Assembly: GCF_000449425.2 (NCBI RefSeq)
Contig: NZ_AVHW01000037.1
Coordinates: forward strand, 35,315-99,314
Source: Clostridioides difficile CD160
GTDB taxonomy: Bacteria > Bacillota > Clostridia > Peptostreptococcales > Peptostreptococcaceae
Direction: 5' to 3'
Length of the DNA stretch: 64,000 bases
How positions within the stretch are numbered: the first letter of the stretch is position 1; each line of letters opens with the position of its first letter. Positions 52,365 to 61,600 of this stretch are shown here, piece by piece. The notes beneath the pieces were generated by a model that ran no database searches, had not been told where the DNA came from, and saw nothing but the letters and a program-made list of their open reading frames with translations. The position numbers and the translations under genes are program-made.

Positions 52365-52946
52365 TTATCGGCTATATCGTTGAATTCCATCCAATATGAA
52401 TTGTGTAAGTATGTCCTGTTTTTTGAAACTTTTATTTTTTTCAGTGAACTCTAGAAATTTATTATATACATCTGAATATATTTTAAAAGATTTAACTAAT
52501 ATATCACCAGTTAGATTTTCAGTATTTATTTTAAATTGTATGACATCTACTATATTTTTCTCTTCTTCAGCTTTTTTAAAAAATTCAATAGCTTTAAAAA
52601 TATCTTCTTTATTTTCAATAAGCTCTCTTAGATCTTTCTCTAATTTTTTTATTTCATATATCGGACTCATAGATTCACTAGAATTAATACTTATAGAATC
52701 ATGTGGTATTACTGAAGTATTACTATAGTAAGAAGGATTTTCTTTGTTACTAGAATTAATTTTATTGTAACATTTATTTACTTGATCTAATTCATATCCA
52801 GTTTTTTTTATACGATCTCGCCAAGTTGATGATGGTAAACTTAAATTTCTACATACTTCTGCTTTAGATAATCCCAAAGACATTTTTTGATTGAAGTAAT
52901 TTATTTGTTCATTAATTGTTAATTTATCAAATTCTTTTCTATTCAA
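52365..52946 (-). CDS. Putative plasmid maintenance regulator (HTH plus RHH-like C-terminus)
   Basis: 193 residues. An N-terminal HTH (~15-50: MSLGLSKAEVCRNLSLPSS and TWRDRIKKTG), a Ser/Asn-rich linker with a charged helix, and a C-terminal ~45-residue segment (KSFKIYSDVYNKFLEF, KKQDILTQFILDGIQRY) typical of ribbon-helix-helix-like dimers. Such layouts occur in partition and copy-control proteins. Its 5' end and upstream DNA are duplicated twice at 57438 and 57575, each copy with the same palindrome, suggesting binding sites for this protein. Confidence 0.6.
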   Translation of the reverse strand: MNRKEFDKLTINEQINYFNQKMSLGLSKAEVCRNLSLPSSTWRDRIKKTGYELDQVNKCYNKINSSNKENPSYYSNTSVIPHDSISINSSESMSPIYEIKKLEKDLRELIENKEDIFKAIEFFKKAEEEKNIVDVIQFKINTENLTGDILVKSFKIYSDVYNKFLEFTEKNKSFKKQDILTQFILDGIQRYSR

Positions 52947-53042
52947 TGAATATTTCCCCCTATATTATTATAAAGTTAGTATATATCTATATTTTAATAA
53001 GATATTATAAAAATAATACTTTTGTAATATCCAATATATTTT
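52921..53042. repeat. Maintenance repeat copy 1 with palindrome
   Basis: Contains the start of the gene at 52365, TATATTATTATAAA, TATCTAT, TTTTAATAAGATATT and the dyad GATATTAT-(15 bp)-GTAATATC (53001-53031). Related copies lie at 57438 and 57575. Confidence 0.7.
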
Positions 53043-53359
53043 ACAGTTGTAACGTATTAGTAATTTATATATATTTTAGCATCATTAACATATAAAAAGT
53101 AGACTTTATGTTTAATTAGAAAAAATTATAGTAATCTATATTAAAAAGCTTTATTAAAACATTTAGTTAAGACATTTAATTAAAACATTAATTAGCAAAA
53201 ACGTAATATACATGTATTATAGTATTATCAATGTATACATAAATTTATAAATAAAAAAAATATAATTATGTTAATAATATTTTTTGTTATTGTTAAAAAA
53301 AAATATTAAACTATTAATAAAAAACTTTCTTTTATAATAAAATGTGGATAAAATATGTA
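53043..53359. other. A+T-rich intergenic region
   Basis: About 320 bases with no credible ORF. Two runs of ACATTTAGTTAA/ACATTTAATTAA near 53160 and a stretch of poly-A/T are the only patterns I see. Confidence 0.5.
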
Positions 53360-53417
53360 AAAAAAAGATACATTTAATTAGATAATGAATTTATCTAATT
53401 AAATGTATCTTTTTTTT
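53360..53417. terminator. Strong terminator
   Basis: A 24-bp perfect stem (core GATACATTTAATTAGATAA) with a 6-base loop, bounded by A-run and T-run. It ends the minus-strand gene at 53473. Confidence 0.9.
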
Positions 53418-53472
53418 GCATAGTAAATTAAGAGTAATGGACTTTTATTACCCCTAATTAATATATTTTATT

Positions 53473-54537
53473 TTAGTATAAACTACCAATATTCAAAATT
53501 GATTTTGTTATAAAAGACCTTACAAATCCACCAGGATTATGTATATTATTAATATTTATGTTATCTTCATAATAAGTGTTATCAAACATATAATTTAAAG
53601 CAATTAATACTTTTTTAAATCCAAATTCGATAGAAAGATTAACTAATTCATTTACAATAAGAGTTTTTTCAGATTCAAGTTTTATATTTGTATCTAATAA
53701 AGGTTTTTTAAACTTAAATCTTAATAATGTATCAGAGTAATTAGAACTAAATGAAAAATTTCCATTATTAAATAAATTTAATATTCTTTTTTGAGTTGAA
53801 TCTCTGAAATTTTTATTAAATTCAGATTTGGATTTATAATTAGTAATATCTAATCGATTTCCTAAAGGTTTAAATCTAGAATTTTTACTATATATAATAT
53901 TATTAATTAACTTGCTTGATTTTTTTATATACTCAGGTAAAGTATTTACTAAATTTTCTTTATTAAACACAATTTTTTTACCTCTACTTTTTTTAGCTGC
54001 ATCAATCCATAGCAATTTTTTTAGCTCAACCTTTAACTCATTAATACAATTTATATCCAAAAAATTAGCTAGATCATCAGTAGTTAATGTTATATACCCA
54101 CCACCACCATTTTTCTTTTTAAAATGATTTTTATATTCATCACATATTACTATATCAAATTTTCCATAGCCATTAGAAGAGGGTGTAAAGTATGCTAATC
54201 CTAAAATAGAAAGTAAATTTTGATTTCTTCTAGCTGTTGGAACTGATATTCCACATAACGTAGCTATATCTTTATAGCTTACATGTTTTCTAACAAAACA
54301 TTTATTATAAGGCAAAAAATGATACAGTAAATATTGTTTTATTAAAGATTTAGTAACAGATATAATTTGTATGGAATCATTTTTCAATAGACCATTTTCT
54401 TTTTCAAGTTCATAATATCCATCATTTATTTTAACTATATCTATTTTATTTTTAAAAATAGATATTACTTTTTTTATTTTTAATTTAGAGATTCTAGTAT
54501 TTGGTTTTAAATCTTCAAATAATAGCTTATTAGTCAT
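53473..54537 (-). CDS. Probable replication-associated winged-helix protein
   Basis: 354 residues. A central HTH/winged-helix (HVSYKDIATLCGISVPTARR, then NQNLLSILGLAYF) and a C-terminal segment (FGFKKVLIALNYMFDN, HNPGGFVRSFI) recall DnaD/RepA_N-type replication proteins. A Gly run (KKNGGGGYITL) sits in a linker. AGGAGG lies before the start. It is divergent from the iteron array and the rep gene at 55770, so it probably belongs to that replicon. Exact family uncertain. Confidence 0.55.
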   Translation of the reverse strand: MTNKLLFEDLKPNTRISKLKIKKVISIFKNKIDIVKINDGYYELEKENGLLKNDSIQIISVTKSLIKQYLLYHFLPYNKCFVRKHVSYKDIATLCGISVPTARRNQNLLSILGLAYFTPSSNGYGKFDIVICDEYKNHFKKKNGGGGYITLTTDDLANFLDINCINELKVELKKLLWIDAAKKSRGKKIVFNKENLVNTLPEYIKKSSKLINNIIYSKNSRFKPLGNRLDITNYKSKSEFNKNFRDSTQKRILNLFNNGNFSFSSNYSDTLLRFKFKKPLLDTNIKLESEKTLIVNELVNLSIEFGFKKVLIALNYMFDNTYYEDNININNIHNPGGFVRSFITKSILNIGSLY

Positions 54538-54622
54538 TTTTTACCTCCTTTCATGTTTTATTTTACATACATAATAAAATATAAGCATATATTACATAAA
54601 ATATAAATAAAAGTCTACATAA

Positions 54623-55563
54623 GAAAGGTTCGCAGATTCTATTGTCTTTCTAGTAGAAGCATTGAAATTACTAATATAAAAAAAGGTTCGCAGATTTCAT
54701 TGTCTTTTTGGTGTGAAGCAGCATTTTCAACTGTTTGGTTATAAATTTGCAAAGATATGATTAAGGTGAAAAAATTTTTCGACATTTTTTACTGCCTGAA
54801 AACATTGAAAAATAGAAAGGTTCGCAGATTCTATTGTCTTTTTAATAAATAAGATTCTATTAAAATGGAAAGGTTCGCAGATTCTATTGTCTTTTTATAT
54901 GTAAATATATATTAAAATAATAATATTTCTAAATTTTGTCGATTTTTATGTTTACAAATTGATGGATAAAGATATTTTTATATTAGAGATATAAGAAAGG
55001 TTCACAGATTTCATTGTCTTTTTTTATATGAAAAGCAATAATTATATAGGTACTAATGTTAAATGTGTAAGAAAGGTTCGCAGATTTCATTGTCTTTTTT
55101 GAATATAAAAGTAGTGATTATATTTATACTAATATTGTACATATAAGAAAGGTTCGCAGATTCCATTGTCTTTTTGGATATAAAAAAGTAGCAACTATAT
55201 ATAGACTAATGTTAAATGTATAAGAAAGGTTTGCAGATTCCATTGTCTTTTTGAATATAAAAAAGTAGCAACTACATATAGACTAATGTTAAGTATGTAA
55301 GAAAGGTTCGCAGATTTCATTGTCTTTTTTGAATATAAAAAAGTAGCAACTATATATAGACTAATATTAAGTATGTAAGAAAAGTTCGCAGGTTTCATTG
55401 TCTTTTTGGATATAAAAAAGTAGCAACTATATATAGACTAATGTTAAGTATATAAGAAAGGTTCGCAGATTTCATTGTCTTTTTGAATATAAAAAAAGTA
55501 GCAACTATATATAGACTAATGTTAAGTATATAAGAAAGGTTCGCAGATTTCATTGTCTTTTTA
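54623..55563. repeat. Iteron array, 12 copies (probable origin)
   Basis: Twelve ~29-bp copies with core AAAGGTTCGCAGATT and TCATTGTCTTT start near 54623, 54681, 54815, 54868, 54995, 55071, 55147, 55224, 55301, 55379, 55456 and 55534. The last eight are 76-78 bp apart and their intervals are themselves alike (AGTAGCAACTATATATAGAC), so this is not CRISPR. The array lies just upstream of a large initiator-like gene. Confidence 0.85.
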
Positions 55564-55769
55564 AATGTAAAAATATATATAAAGAGAGATTAATAGGTTA
55601 TATTGTTCTCTTAACTAATTATCAAAAGTAAAATTAATAATATGATTTTTATACAATGTAAAATGTTTAATATTACTATATAATTTTTAAATAATGTACA
55701 TAATGTATTAAATATATATTTTATTAAACAATAAATTAATGTATTATAATATCTGAAGGGGGTGATAAA
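55564..55769. other. A+T-rich stretch between iterons and rep
   Basis: Very A+T-rich, with ATAATGTACATAATGTATTA near 55690-55715; a plausible duplex-unwinding and promoter region for the initiator gene. No ORF. Confidence 0.45.
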
Positions 55770-57338
55770 ATGTTGTATGAAAAGTTAGATGAAAAACTTG
55801 AATTTAGCGAAAAAGAACAACAAAATTTTTTGAATTTAATAATACATGCTATTTATGAACAAGAAAAATTTAAATTTATCACACAAAGGTTTTTTGAAGT
55901 ATATATGATAAAAGAGCATGATACTATAGAAAATGTGAGACCTATTTTTGAAGATTTTTTATCATCAACTATTTTATCTAAATTAAATTATTTAACAACT
56001 CCTAGAAAAACAAAAAAATTAAGGTCTCAAGAGATAACATCTAGTTGGAGAATAAAGAATAATTGGGTAAAAATGGCATTGGATTCCATGAATAGTAATA
56101 AAGGTGAACCTAAATTACTGAAAAGAGAATATCTGTCTATTAGGGATGAATATCTTAAAAATCAAGGGAAAATAAAAAGTATTGATTTAGACTCTCCAGA
56201 ACAATTAATAGAAATGAGAGAAACAACACTAAGAAATTGGGCATTTGATAGTTTTTATAACATATCAGATTTTCCATATTTATTTGAAATGTCAGATTCT
56301 AAAATAAAATCTGCTTTTTCACATGATTTACTTTTATGTATAACAGAGATACTTAAAGCACAATACGAATATGACATTAATAAAATTGTTCTTACTACAC
56401 CTGCATATATAGCACCAGGTATATTTTTACCAACTATTAGGCCAAGAAAAATTAAAAATCTTGAAATAGTTAAGACTGATGATAATTCATATGTATCAAA
56501 TGAATATAATGCTAAAGATCATAAAGGTGTTCAGTTAAATTTATTGTACAAGTTCTCATTTGATTTTAAAGATAAAAATGGATCAGATATAGAAAATTTT
56601 AGAACAGAATTATCTAATAGTGAAACTGAGAAAAAAGCTATGCCTAAAATATCACTAGATAAAAAAGACCTAGCAATTATTATTTATATTGAACGAATTT
56701 TTAATTTAGATACAGCAACATTCTATTTGGTTGATTTATTAAAGCACTTAGGATTAGCAAGGGCTAAGAAGAACTATGATGATATTAGAGAACGCCTACT
56801 GAAACTTCCATATTATACAGTTGATAAGAGTGTTGAAAAAGGTGGTAAAATTAAAAGAAAAGGAACTTTTAATTTCTTTACATCAGTAGATATTATAACA
56901 ACTGAAAGTAATAGAGAGATTGTAAAGGTAATAAGGGCAGTTCCTCCAGAATTTGATAGAGTTTCAACTGACCTGATGTATGAAAATGAATTAAAGAAAT
57001 TAAAATTAGAGCAATCTATAAATTTAGCATATTTTCTTGAAGGTAGAAGAAATTATTTGATTAGATGTGGAGAAGATTTACAAAATAAAACGTATAGATT
57101 TTTTATTGATAATCTTAAATATGAAGTTCATATTGATAGTAAAAAAACTCTTAAAACTAATATGACGTATTTGGAACTAGCATTTAATGAAATAAAAATG
57201 AATCAATTTATAATAAAAGATTATGTCATGGGGAAGGACTATTTTGATGTATCTTTTTATGAAAATACAGAAAAACAAAGATGTTTGTTAAATAGTATAA
57301 TAGGATCTTTACCAGAGTATATAAATGCATTAAAATAA
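55770..57338 (+). CDS. Putative iteron-binding replication initiator
   Basis: 522 residues, soluble. The N-terminal region is acidic and helical; the mid-region has NWAFDSFYNISDFPYLFEMS and IKSAFSHDLLLCITEILKA; the C-terminal third has DLAIIIYIERIFNLDTATFY and YDDIRERLLKLPYYTVDK, which could be winged helices. AAGGGGGTG precedes the ATG. Its position directly after the 12-iteron array and its size suggest an initiator, but I cannot tie it to a named Rep family. It ends at a terminator. Confidence 0.55.
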   Translation: MLYEKLDEKLEFSEKEQQNFLNLIIHAIYEQEKFKFITQRFFEVYMIKEHDTIENVRPIFEDFLSSTILSKLNYLTTPRKTKKLRSQEITSSWRIKNNWVKMALDSMNSNKGEPKLLKREYLSIRDEYLKNQGKIKSIDLDSPEQLIEMRETTLRNWAFDSFYNISDFPYLFEMSDSKIKSAFSHDLLLCITEILKAQYEYDINKIVLTTPAYIAPGIFLPTIRPRKIKNLEIVKTDDNSYVSNEYNAKDHKGVQLNLLYKFSFDFKDKNGSDIENFRTELSNSETEKKAMPKISLDKKDLAIIIYIERIFNLDTATFYLVDLLKHLGLARAKKNYDDIRERLLKLPYYTVDKSVEKGGKIKRKGTFNFFTSVDIITTESNREIVKVIRAVPPEFDRVSTDLMYENELKKLKLEQSINLAYFLEGRRNYLIRCGEDLQNKTYRFFIDNLKYEVHIDSKKTLKTNMTYLELAFNEIKMNQFIIKDYVMGKDYFDVSFYENTEKQRCLLNSIIGSLPEYINALK

Positions 57339-57372
57339 ATCCCTTTTATTTTTATAGGAGGGATTTATTTTA
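57333..57372 (+). terminator. Terminator
   Basis: AAATAAATCCC and GGGATTTATTT arms at the stop codon of the initiator gene. Confidence 0.85.
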
Positions 57373-57437
57373 ATTTAAATTAATTTTTTAAGATATTATA
57401 ATCTTAAAGATATTTTTGATTGATTATAAATTCTTAA

Positions 57438-57558
57438 ACTTATCAAATTCTTTTCTGTTCAGGACTATTAAACCCTATATTATTATAAATGTTAGTATGC
57501 ATCTATGCTTTAATAAGATATTACAAAAATAATACTTTCGTAATATCTTATATATTTG
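57438..57558. repeat. Maintenance repeat copy 2 with palindrome
   Basis: Repeats the 5' end of the gene at 52365 (ATCAAATTCTTTTCT) and its upstream DNA. Dyad GATATTAC-(15 bp)-GTAATATC at 57517-57547 is perfect. Confidence 0.7.
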
Positions 57559-57574
57559 TTTATCAAATTTTAAT

Positions 57575-57690
57575 TTATCAGATTTTTTATGTTCAATAAC
57601 TATTTTTCACTATATTATTATAAAGTGGTATATATCTATGTTTTAATAAAATATTACAAAAACAATACTTTTGTAATATTTTATATATTT
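57575..57690. repeat. Maintenance repeat copy 3 with palindrome
   Basis: A third copy; dyad AATATTAC-(15 bp)-GTAATATT at 57650-57680. The outer base pair is changed on both arms compared with copy 2, so symmetry is preserved. Confidence 0.7.
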
Positions 57691-58406
57691 TTTGATAGAT
57701 TGTATTCTTCATATTCTTGAAATGCTTTAGCAGTACCATTATTTGGTGAAGGTAGATCTCTTTGGACCTTTGATACTATATCTTTGAATTCCTCAAACTC
57801 ATAAAACTTTCCAAGAAAATCTAGATTCGAATTTTTACCTTTTATTATATTGTTATCAATATAATTTCTTTGAGATTGCAAATAACTTATATAACTCTCA
57901 TAATCTTTGATTAGCTGATTAACTAGTTCTTTATTATCACCTACAACAAGTTTTCTTATATCATTTAAAGCATCTAAATTGGACTTACAAGATACAATAC
58001 AAGTGTCAAGTAAAATTCTATAACTATCAATTGATTCTTTTGTACTCTGTATATCTTTAAAACTTTTATATGTTATATAAAAGTTAGAAGATAAAGATAA
58101 ACTATATATGTATATATGGTTTTGAGTTTTATCATTAACTATTTTAGGAATTTCAATCCTTGGGAACCTAGTGTAAAAAATTTCATCTAATTCATTTTCA
58201 TTTTGGGGTTCATCTAGTTCTTTGTTTTCTTTGCCATAATTTTCATTTCTCTTTGTTGAGTTTTTTATATTCTCAGATATATTATACTCAGCTTTTTTAG
58301 GGTTATTGAAAATCATAAAATAAAAAACTAATAATATAAGTACAACAAAGGATGATAAAAATATAATTAATACTAGTTTCTTGTCTTTTATTTTTCTTAA
58401 ATTCAT
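57681..58406 (-). CDS. Membrane-anchored hypothetical protein
   Basis: 241 residues; a basic N-terminus, one membrane helix (~12-33, VLIIFLSSFVVLILLVFYFM), then an outward-facing charged linker and a helical domain (~85-235). GGAGG precedes the start. It is read from a -35/-10 pair of the backbone type without hairpins, divergent from the helicase gene. No family recognised. Confidence 0.6.
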   Translation of the reverse strand: MNLRKIKDKKLVLIIFLSSFVVLILLVFYFMIFNNPKKAEYNISENIKNSTKRNENYGKENKELDEPQNENELDEIFYTRFPRIEIPKIVNDKTQNHIYIYSLSLSSNFYITYKSFKDIQSTKESIDSYRILLDTCIVSCKSNLDALNDIRKLVVGDNKELVNQLIKDYESYISYLQSQRNYIDNNIIKGKNSNLDFLGKFYEFEEFKDIVSKVQRDLPSPNNGTAKAFQEYEEYNLSKNI

Positions 58407-58443
58407 TTCTATTCCTCCAATTTATCTAAAATTTAATAATACT

Positions 58444-58473
58444 TAATATGGGGCAATTTAGCATTTTATTTGA
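58444..58473 (-). promoter_or_regulatory. Backbone-type promoter without hairpins (copy K')
   Basis: Minus strand: TCAAAT (58473-58468), 17 bp, CATATT (58450-58445) in TTGCCCCATATTA. The 40-base leader after it shows no AGCTG stem. Confidence 0.75.
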
Positions 58474-58491
58474 AAATATTTAATTATTTTT

Positions 58492-58564
58492 TCAAATAAA
58501 ATATTTATTTGCCCCATATTTATTGAAAATAAAAATAGCTGTATATCAGTAAAATTAAATGGAG
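58492..58564 (+). promoter_or_regulatory. Backbone promoter with single hairpin, copy K
   Basis: -35 TCAAAT 58492-58497, -10 CATATT 58515-58520. A single stem GCTG/CAGT (58538-58541/58547-58550), then TGGAGG and ATG 58572. Back-to-back with K'; the -35 elements are ~18 bp apart. Confidence 0.85.
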
Positions 58565-58571
58565 GTTTTAT

Positions 58572-60257
58572 ATGAACTTATTAGGTGTTAATGAGGAACA
58601 ATTTAAAGCTATAAAAACAAATAGTACTCATGTACTTGTAATAGCAGGAGCAGGATCTGGTAAAACAAAAACTATCAGTAAAAGAGTTTCTTATTTAATG
58701 AAAAAAAGGATTAGCTATAGAAATATATTTTGTATAACATTTACAAGGTATGCTTCTAATGAAATGAAAAAAAGAATTATGAATGAATCAGGAAATGGAG
58801 AAAAGGTATTTGTAAATACATTTCATATGTTTTCAATTTATATCTTAAAAAAATATGGTAACTTTAAAGGATATACTATGATTTCAGAGATTGAAAAAAA
58901 GAATTTAATCAAAAATATAACTAAGAGATTTCAAATAAATAAAAGTGATATTTTGATTAATGCAATAAAAAATTATGATATTCAAAATAAAAATAGAAGT
59001 ATATCTTTAGCATTAAAAGAATATTTATTTACCCTAAAAAGATATAAATTACTTGATATAGACTTAATACTTCCATTATGCTCTGAACTTCTAAATGATG
59101 AAAATATTGCATCAGAAGTTAGAGATGAAATGAAGTATATTCTTGTAGATGAATATCAAGATTCAAATGATATACAAATAGAAATCATAGATAAAATATC
59201 ACCAAATAATTTATATGTTGTTGGAGATGATTCACAAGCAATTTATGAATGGAATAATTCAAAGGTAGAATATATATTAAATTTTGAAAAAAAATATGGT
59301 GCAGAGGTTATAAGATTAGTAAAGAACTACAGAAATACAAATCAAATAATAAATTCAGCAAATAAAATAATATCACTTAATTTAAATCAAATAAAAAAAG
59401 AAATGGTAGGGTTTAAAAATGGCGAAGATATTGAGATTGTTACTACTGATAATCAAGAAATACAAAATATAAAGATAACTTCTCAAATTTGTAAGCATGT
59501 TTATGGTATTGATGATAAAAACATAGCAATATTATGTAGAACTAATATGGAAATAAAAAAATTATCCAAGGTCTTTATTAATTATGGTATAGAATTTAAT
59601 AGCTCGATTAAAGAAAATAGTAATAGTAGGCTTCTTAATATCTTAACTTTAGCATCAAATCCACAAAATGATTTGTTAGCTGAAAGTATATTGAAACCTT
59701 CAGAAGAACAAAAAATAAGAGCATTGAAGGAAAGTATAAGCATATTTGAAAGTATTAAATTTGATAATAAATCGGAAGAAATTTTAAACTTTGAAAAACT
59801 AAATAATTGTATAAAAACATCCACAGCAATAAGAGCATACGAATTAGCTAAGAAGTTATTCAAAATAGAAGATATTGTTTTAAAAAATAAAATAAAAAAA
59901 TGGATCTCAAATAGTACTGTTATTAAACAAAAAAATATTGGATTTATTGAATATCTTTGTTATGAAAATACAAAGGGAGGACAAGAGTGTTTAAAAGAAA
60001 ACAATAATAATGTAAACTTATTAACTATTCATTCTTCAAAGGGATTAGAATTTGATGTAGTGATAATTCCAAACTTATATGAAGAAAATTTTCCTAGAAA
60101 AAATGAAAGTTTGGAATCAGCAAGAAGGCTTTTTTATGTAGCATTAACTAGAGCTAAAGAAAAAGTAATATTGTATATTCCTAAAAACTCTGAAGAATAT
60201 GGGAAAAAGATAAAAAATAGAGAACCAAGTATTTTAATAAAAGAAATAACTAACTAG
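58572..60257 (+). CDS. UvrD/PcrA-type superfamily 1 helicase
   Basis: 561 residues. Motif I GAGSGKTK (26-33), Ia FTRYASNEMKKR, II LVDEYQDSND, III VVGDDSQAIYEWNNS, IV VKNYRNTNQI, V TIHSSKGLEFDVV, VI RRLFYVALTRAKEKV. It is shorter than chromosomal PcrA (~740), mainly in the 2B region. It unwinds DNA 3'-5'. It could serve plasmid replication or repair. Expressed from leader K with a small gene after it. Confidence 0.93.
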   Translation: MNLLGVNEEQFKAIKTNSTHVLVIAGAGSGKTKTISKRVSYLMKKRISYRNIFCITFTRYASNEMKKRIMNESGNGEKVFVNTFHMFSIYILKKYGNFKGYTMISEIEKKNLIKNITKRFQINKSDILINAIKNYDIQNKNRSISLALKEYLFTLKRYKLLDIDLILPLCSELLNDENIASEVRDEMKYILVDEYQDSNDIQIEIIDKISPNNLYVVGDDSQAIYEWNNSKVEYILNFEKKYGAEVIRLVKNYRNTNQIINSANKIISLNLNQIKKEMVGFKNGEDIEIVTTDNQEIQNIKITSQICKHVYGIDDKNIAILCRTNMEIKKLSKVFINYGIEFNSSIKENSNSRLLNILTLASNPQNDLLAESILKPSEEQKIRALKESISIFESIKFDNKSEEILNFEKLNNCIKTSTAIRAYELAKKLFKIEDIVLKNKIKKWISNSTVIKQKNIGFIEYLCYENTKGGQECLKENNNNVNLLTIHSSKGLEFDVVIIPNLYEENFPRKNESLESARRLFYVALTRAKEKVILYIPKNSEEYGKKIKNREPSILIKEITN

Positions 60258-60271
60258 AGGAGTGAGATATT

Positions 60272-60493
60272 ATGAAGTTTAGTAATATAAGAATAGAGCT
60301 TTTTTCAATTTTGAACAATATAAATAAAAACAACATAAATAAAGTAATATTACCTTATATACAAAATAGTCCTATTTTTTATATAACTGATGAAGACAAG
60401 AAAATAATAAATATTGTTTTAAAAGAATTTTTGGAAAGTAAAGATATTAGGAGCTATAGTATTAATGAGAATCATGTAGCTATAAGTCTTTAA
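60272..60493 (+). CDS. Small hypothetical protein after helicase
   Basis: 73 residues (MKFSNIRIELFSILNNINKN at the start), alpha/beta, no motif. AGAGGAGTG precedes the ATG, 14 bases after the helicase stop, so it is co-translated. Function unknown. Confidence 0.6.
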   Translation: MKFSNIRIELFSILNNINKNNINKVILPYIQNSPIFYITDEDKKIINIVLKEFLESKDIRSYSINENHVAISL

Positions 60494-60572
60494 AAATAAA
60501 TTAATGATATTTATTAAGAGCAACACTAAAGTATTACTTTAGTATTATTTTCAATAAACGTATTACTTAATT

Positions 60573-60618
60573 AAAAACATCACTAAAACTAATTGGTTCA
60601 TAGTGATGTTTTTATTTT
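60573..60618 (+). terminator. Terminator
   Basis: AAAAACATCACTA and TAGTGATGTTTTT arms with a 15-base loop. Confidence 0.85.
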
Positions 60619-60628
60619 TTGGAATTTT

Positions 60629-60731
60629 TCAAAAAAATAAAAGTTTTGACCCATATTAAAGATAAGAAAAATTTAAGCTAATTTTTAGTAAATAAAAAAT
60701 AAACTGTTTTAATCAGTTAAAAAAAGGGGGA
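60629..60731 (+). promoter_or_regulatory. Backbone promoter/two-hairpin leader, copy L (clamp/primase operon)
   Basis: -35 TCAAAA 60629-60634, -10 CATATT 60652-60657. Stem 1 is GCTA/TAGT (60677-60680/60686-60689); stem 2 is AACTG/CAGTT (60702-60706/60714-60718), a compensated G-C to A-U change. AAAGGGGG precedes ATG 60740. Confidence 0.9.
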
Positions 60732-60739
60732 CATATGTT

Positions 60740-61600
60740 ATGTCAAGCAACATAAAACAAATATTTAAATCTGGTCGTGATACAAAGGTATTTGCTGTAG
60801 AAGATGATTTAAGTGTAAATGATTTTTATAATGAAATAGGTATTTTAAAAGCTATATTACATTCAAAGGTATCTAGAATAACAATGATAATAAATGATTC
60901 AAAAAACAATAGTAATACAAAACTAAAGTTCTGTTTTAATGTTAATGAATGGAAAGAATTCAGCGATTTATTAAAAGATGGTCCAGAAGGTTTTGGGAAG
61001 AATTGTGTAAATACAAATACTAAACCTAAATATAAAAAGACGAAGATAAATAAATATACAAGCTTTGAAGATGGATATAAAGAAATAAGAAATTTTAGTG
61101 TATCTTGTAACAAAGACAATCAGAAAGAAGGTAAATATTATTGGACAATTAGTATATCTATTGGAAAAGGAAAGTTAAAAGACCCTAAGAACAGTTACAA
61201 AGGCATAATTAAAGAAACTTATTCTGAATTAAAACAAAACTACTTTGTTTTACAGACTGAAGAAATTAATGAAATGATTGAAATGGTAAATAAATATATA
61301 CCTTTATGGGAAAATAGTATGTTCCCCATTTTTCTTGAAAATAGAAAGGCATTTAGCAAAAGGTTAATTGAAAATAATTCTGATTATGGAACTATTGGTA
61401 GATGGAATAATTCGCCTAATAAAGATTCAGGTGATTATATAAAAAATAATGTAAATGATACTAAAAATAGCGAGTTCTGTTCAGCATGTAATGTACATGT
61501 TGATGAAAAAACAGAAAAAATAACAAATTCAAAATATGGTAGAACCTTGTGCTATAAATGTTCTAATGAATTAAATAAAACCAAAGGAGATAAAAAATGA
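60740..61600 (+). CDS. Hypothetical protein with C-terminal zinc ribbon
   Basis: 286 residues. The N-terminal ~190 residues are alpha/beta (TKVFAVEDDLSVNDFYNEIG, KYYWTISISIGKGKLKD); the C-terminal CSACNVHVDE and TLCYKCSNE give a four-Cys zinc ribbon like those ending phage recombination proteins. It overlaps dnaN by four bases, so translation is coupled to the clamp. A role in single-strand annealing or clamp recruitment is a guess from context. Confidence 0.6.
   Translation: MSSNIKQIFKSGRDTKVFAVEDDLSVNDFYNEIGILKAILHSKVSRITMIINDSKNNSNTKLKFCFNVNEWKEFSDLLKDGPEGFGKNCVNTNTKPKYKKTKINKYTSFEDGYKEIRNFSVSCNKDNQKEGKYYWTISISIGKGKLKDPKNSYKGIIKETYSELKQNYFVLQTEEINEMIEMVNKYIPLWENSMFPIFLENRKAFSKRLIENNSDYGTIGRWNNSPNKDSGDYIKNNVNDTKNSEFCSACNVHVDEKTEKITNSKYGRTLCYKCSNELNKTKGDKK

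Noticed and set aside
54623..55563. CRISPR array
   Set aside because: The repeats are regularly spaced, but the 'spacers' are 24-107 bp and most are near copies of each other; no cas1/cas2 is nearby, and a rep-like gene follows. Iterons fit better.
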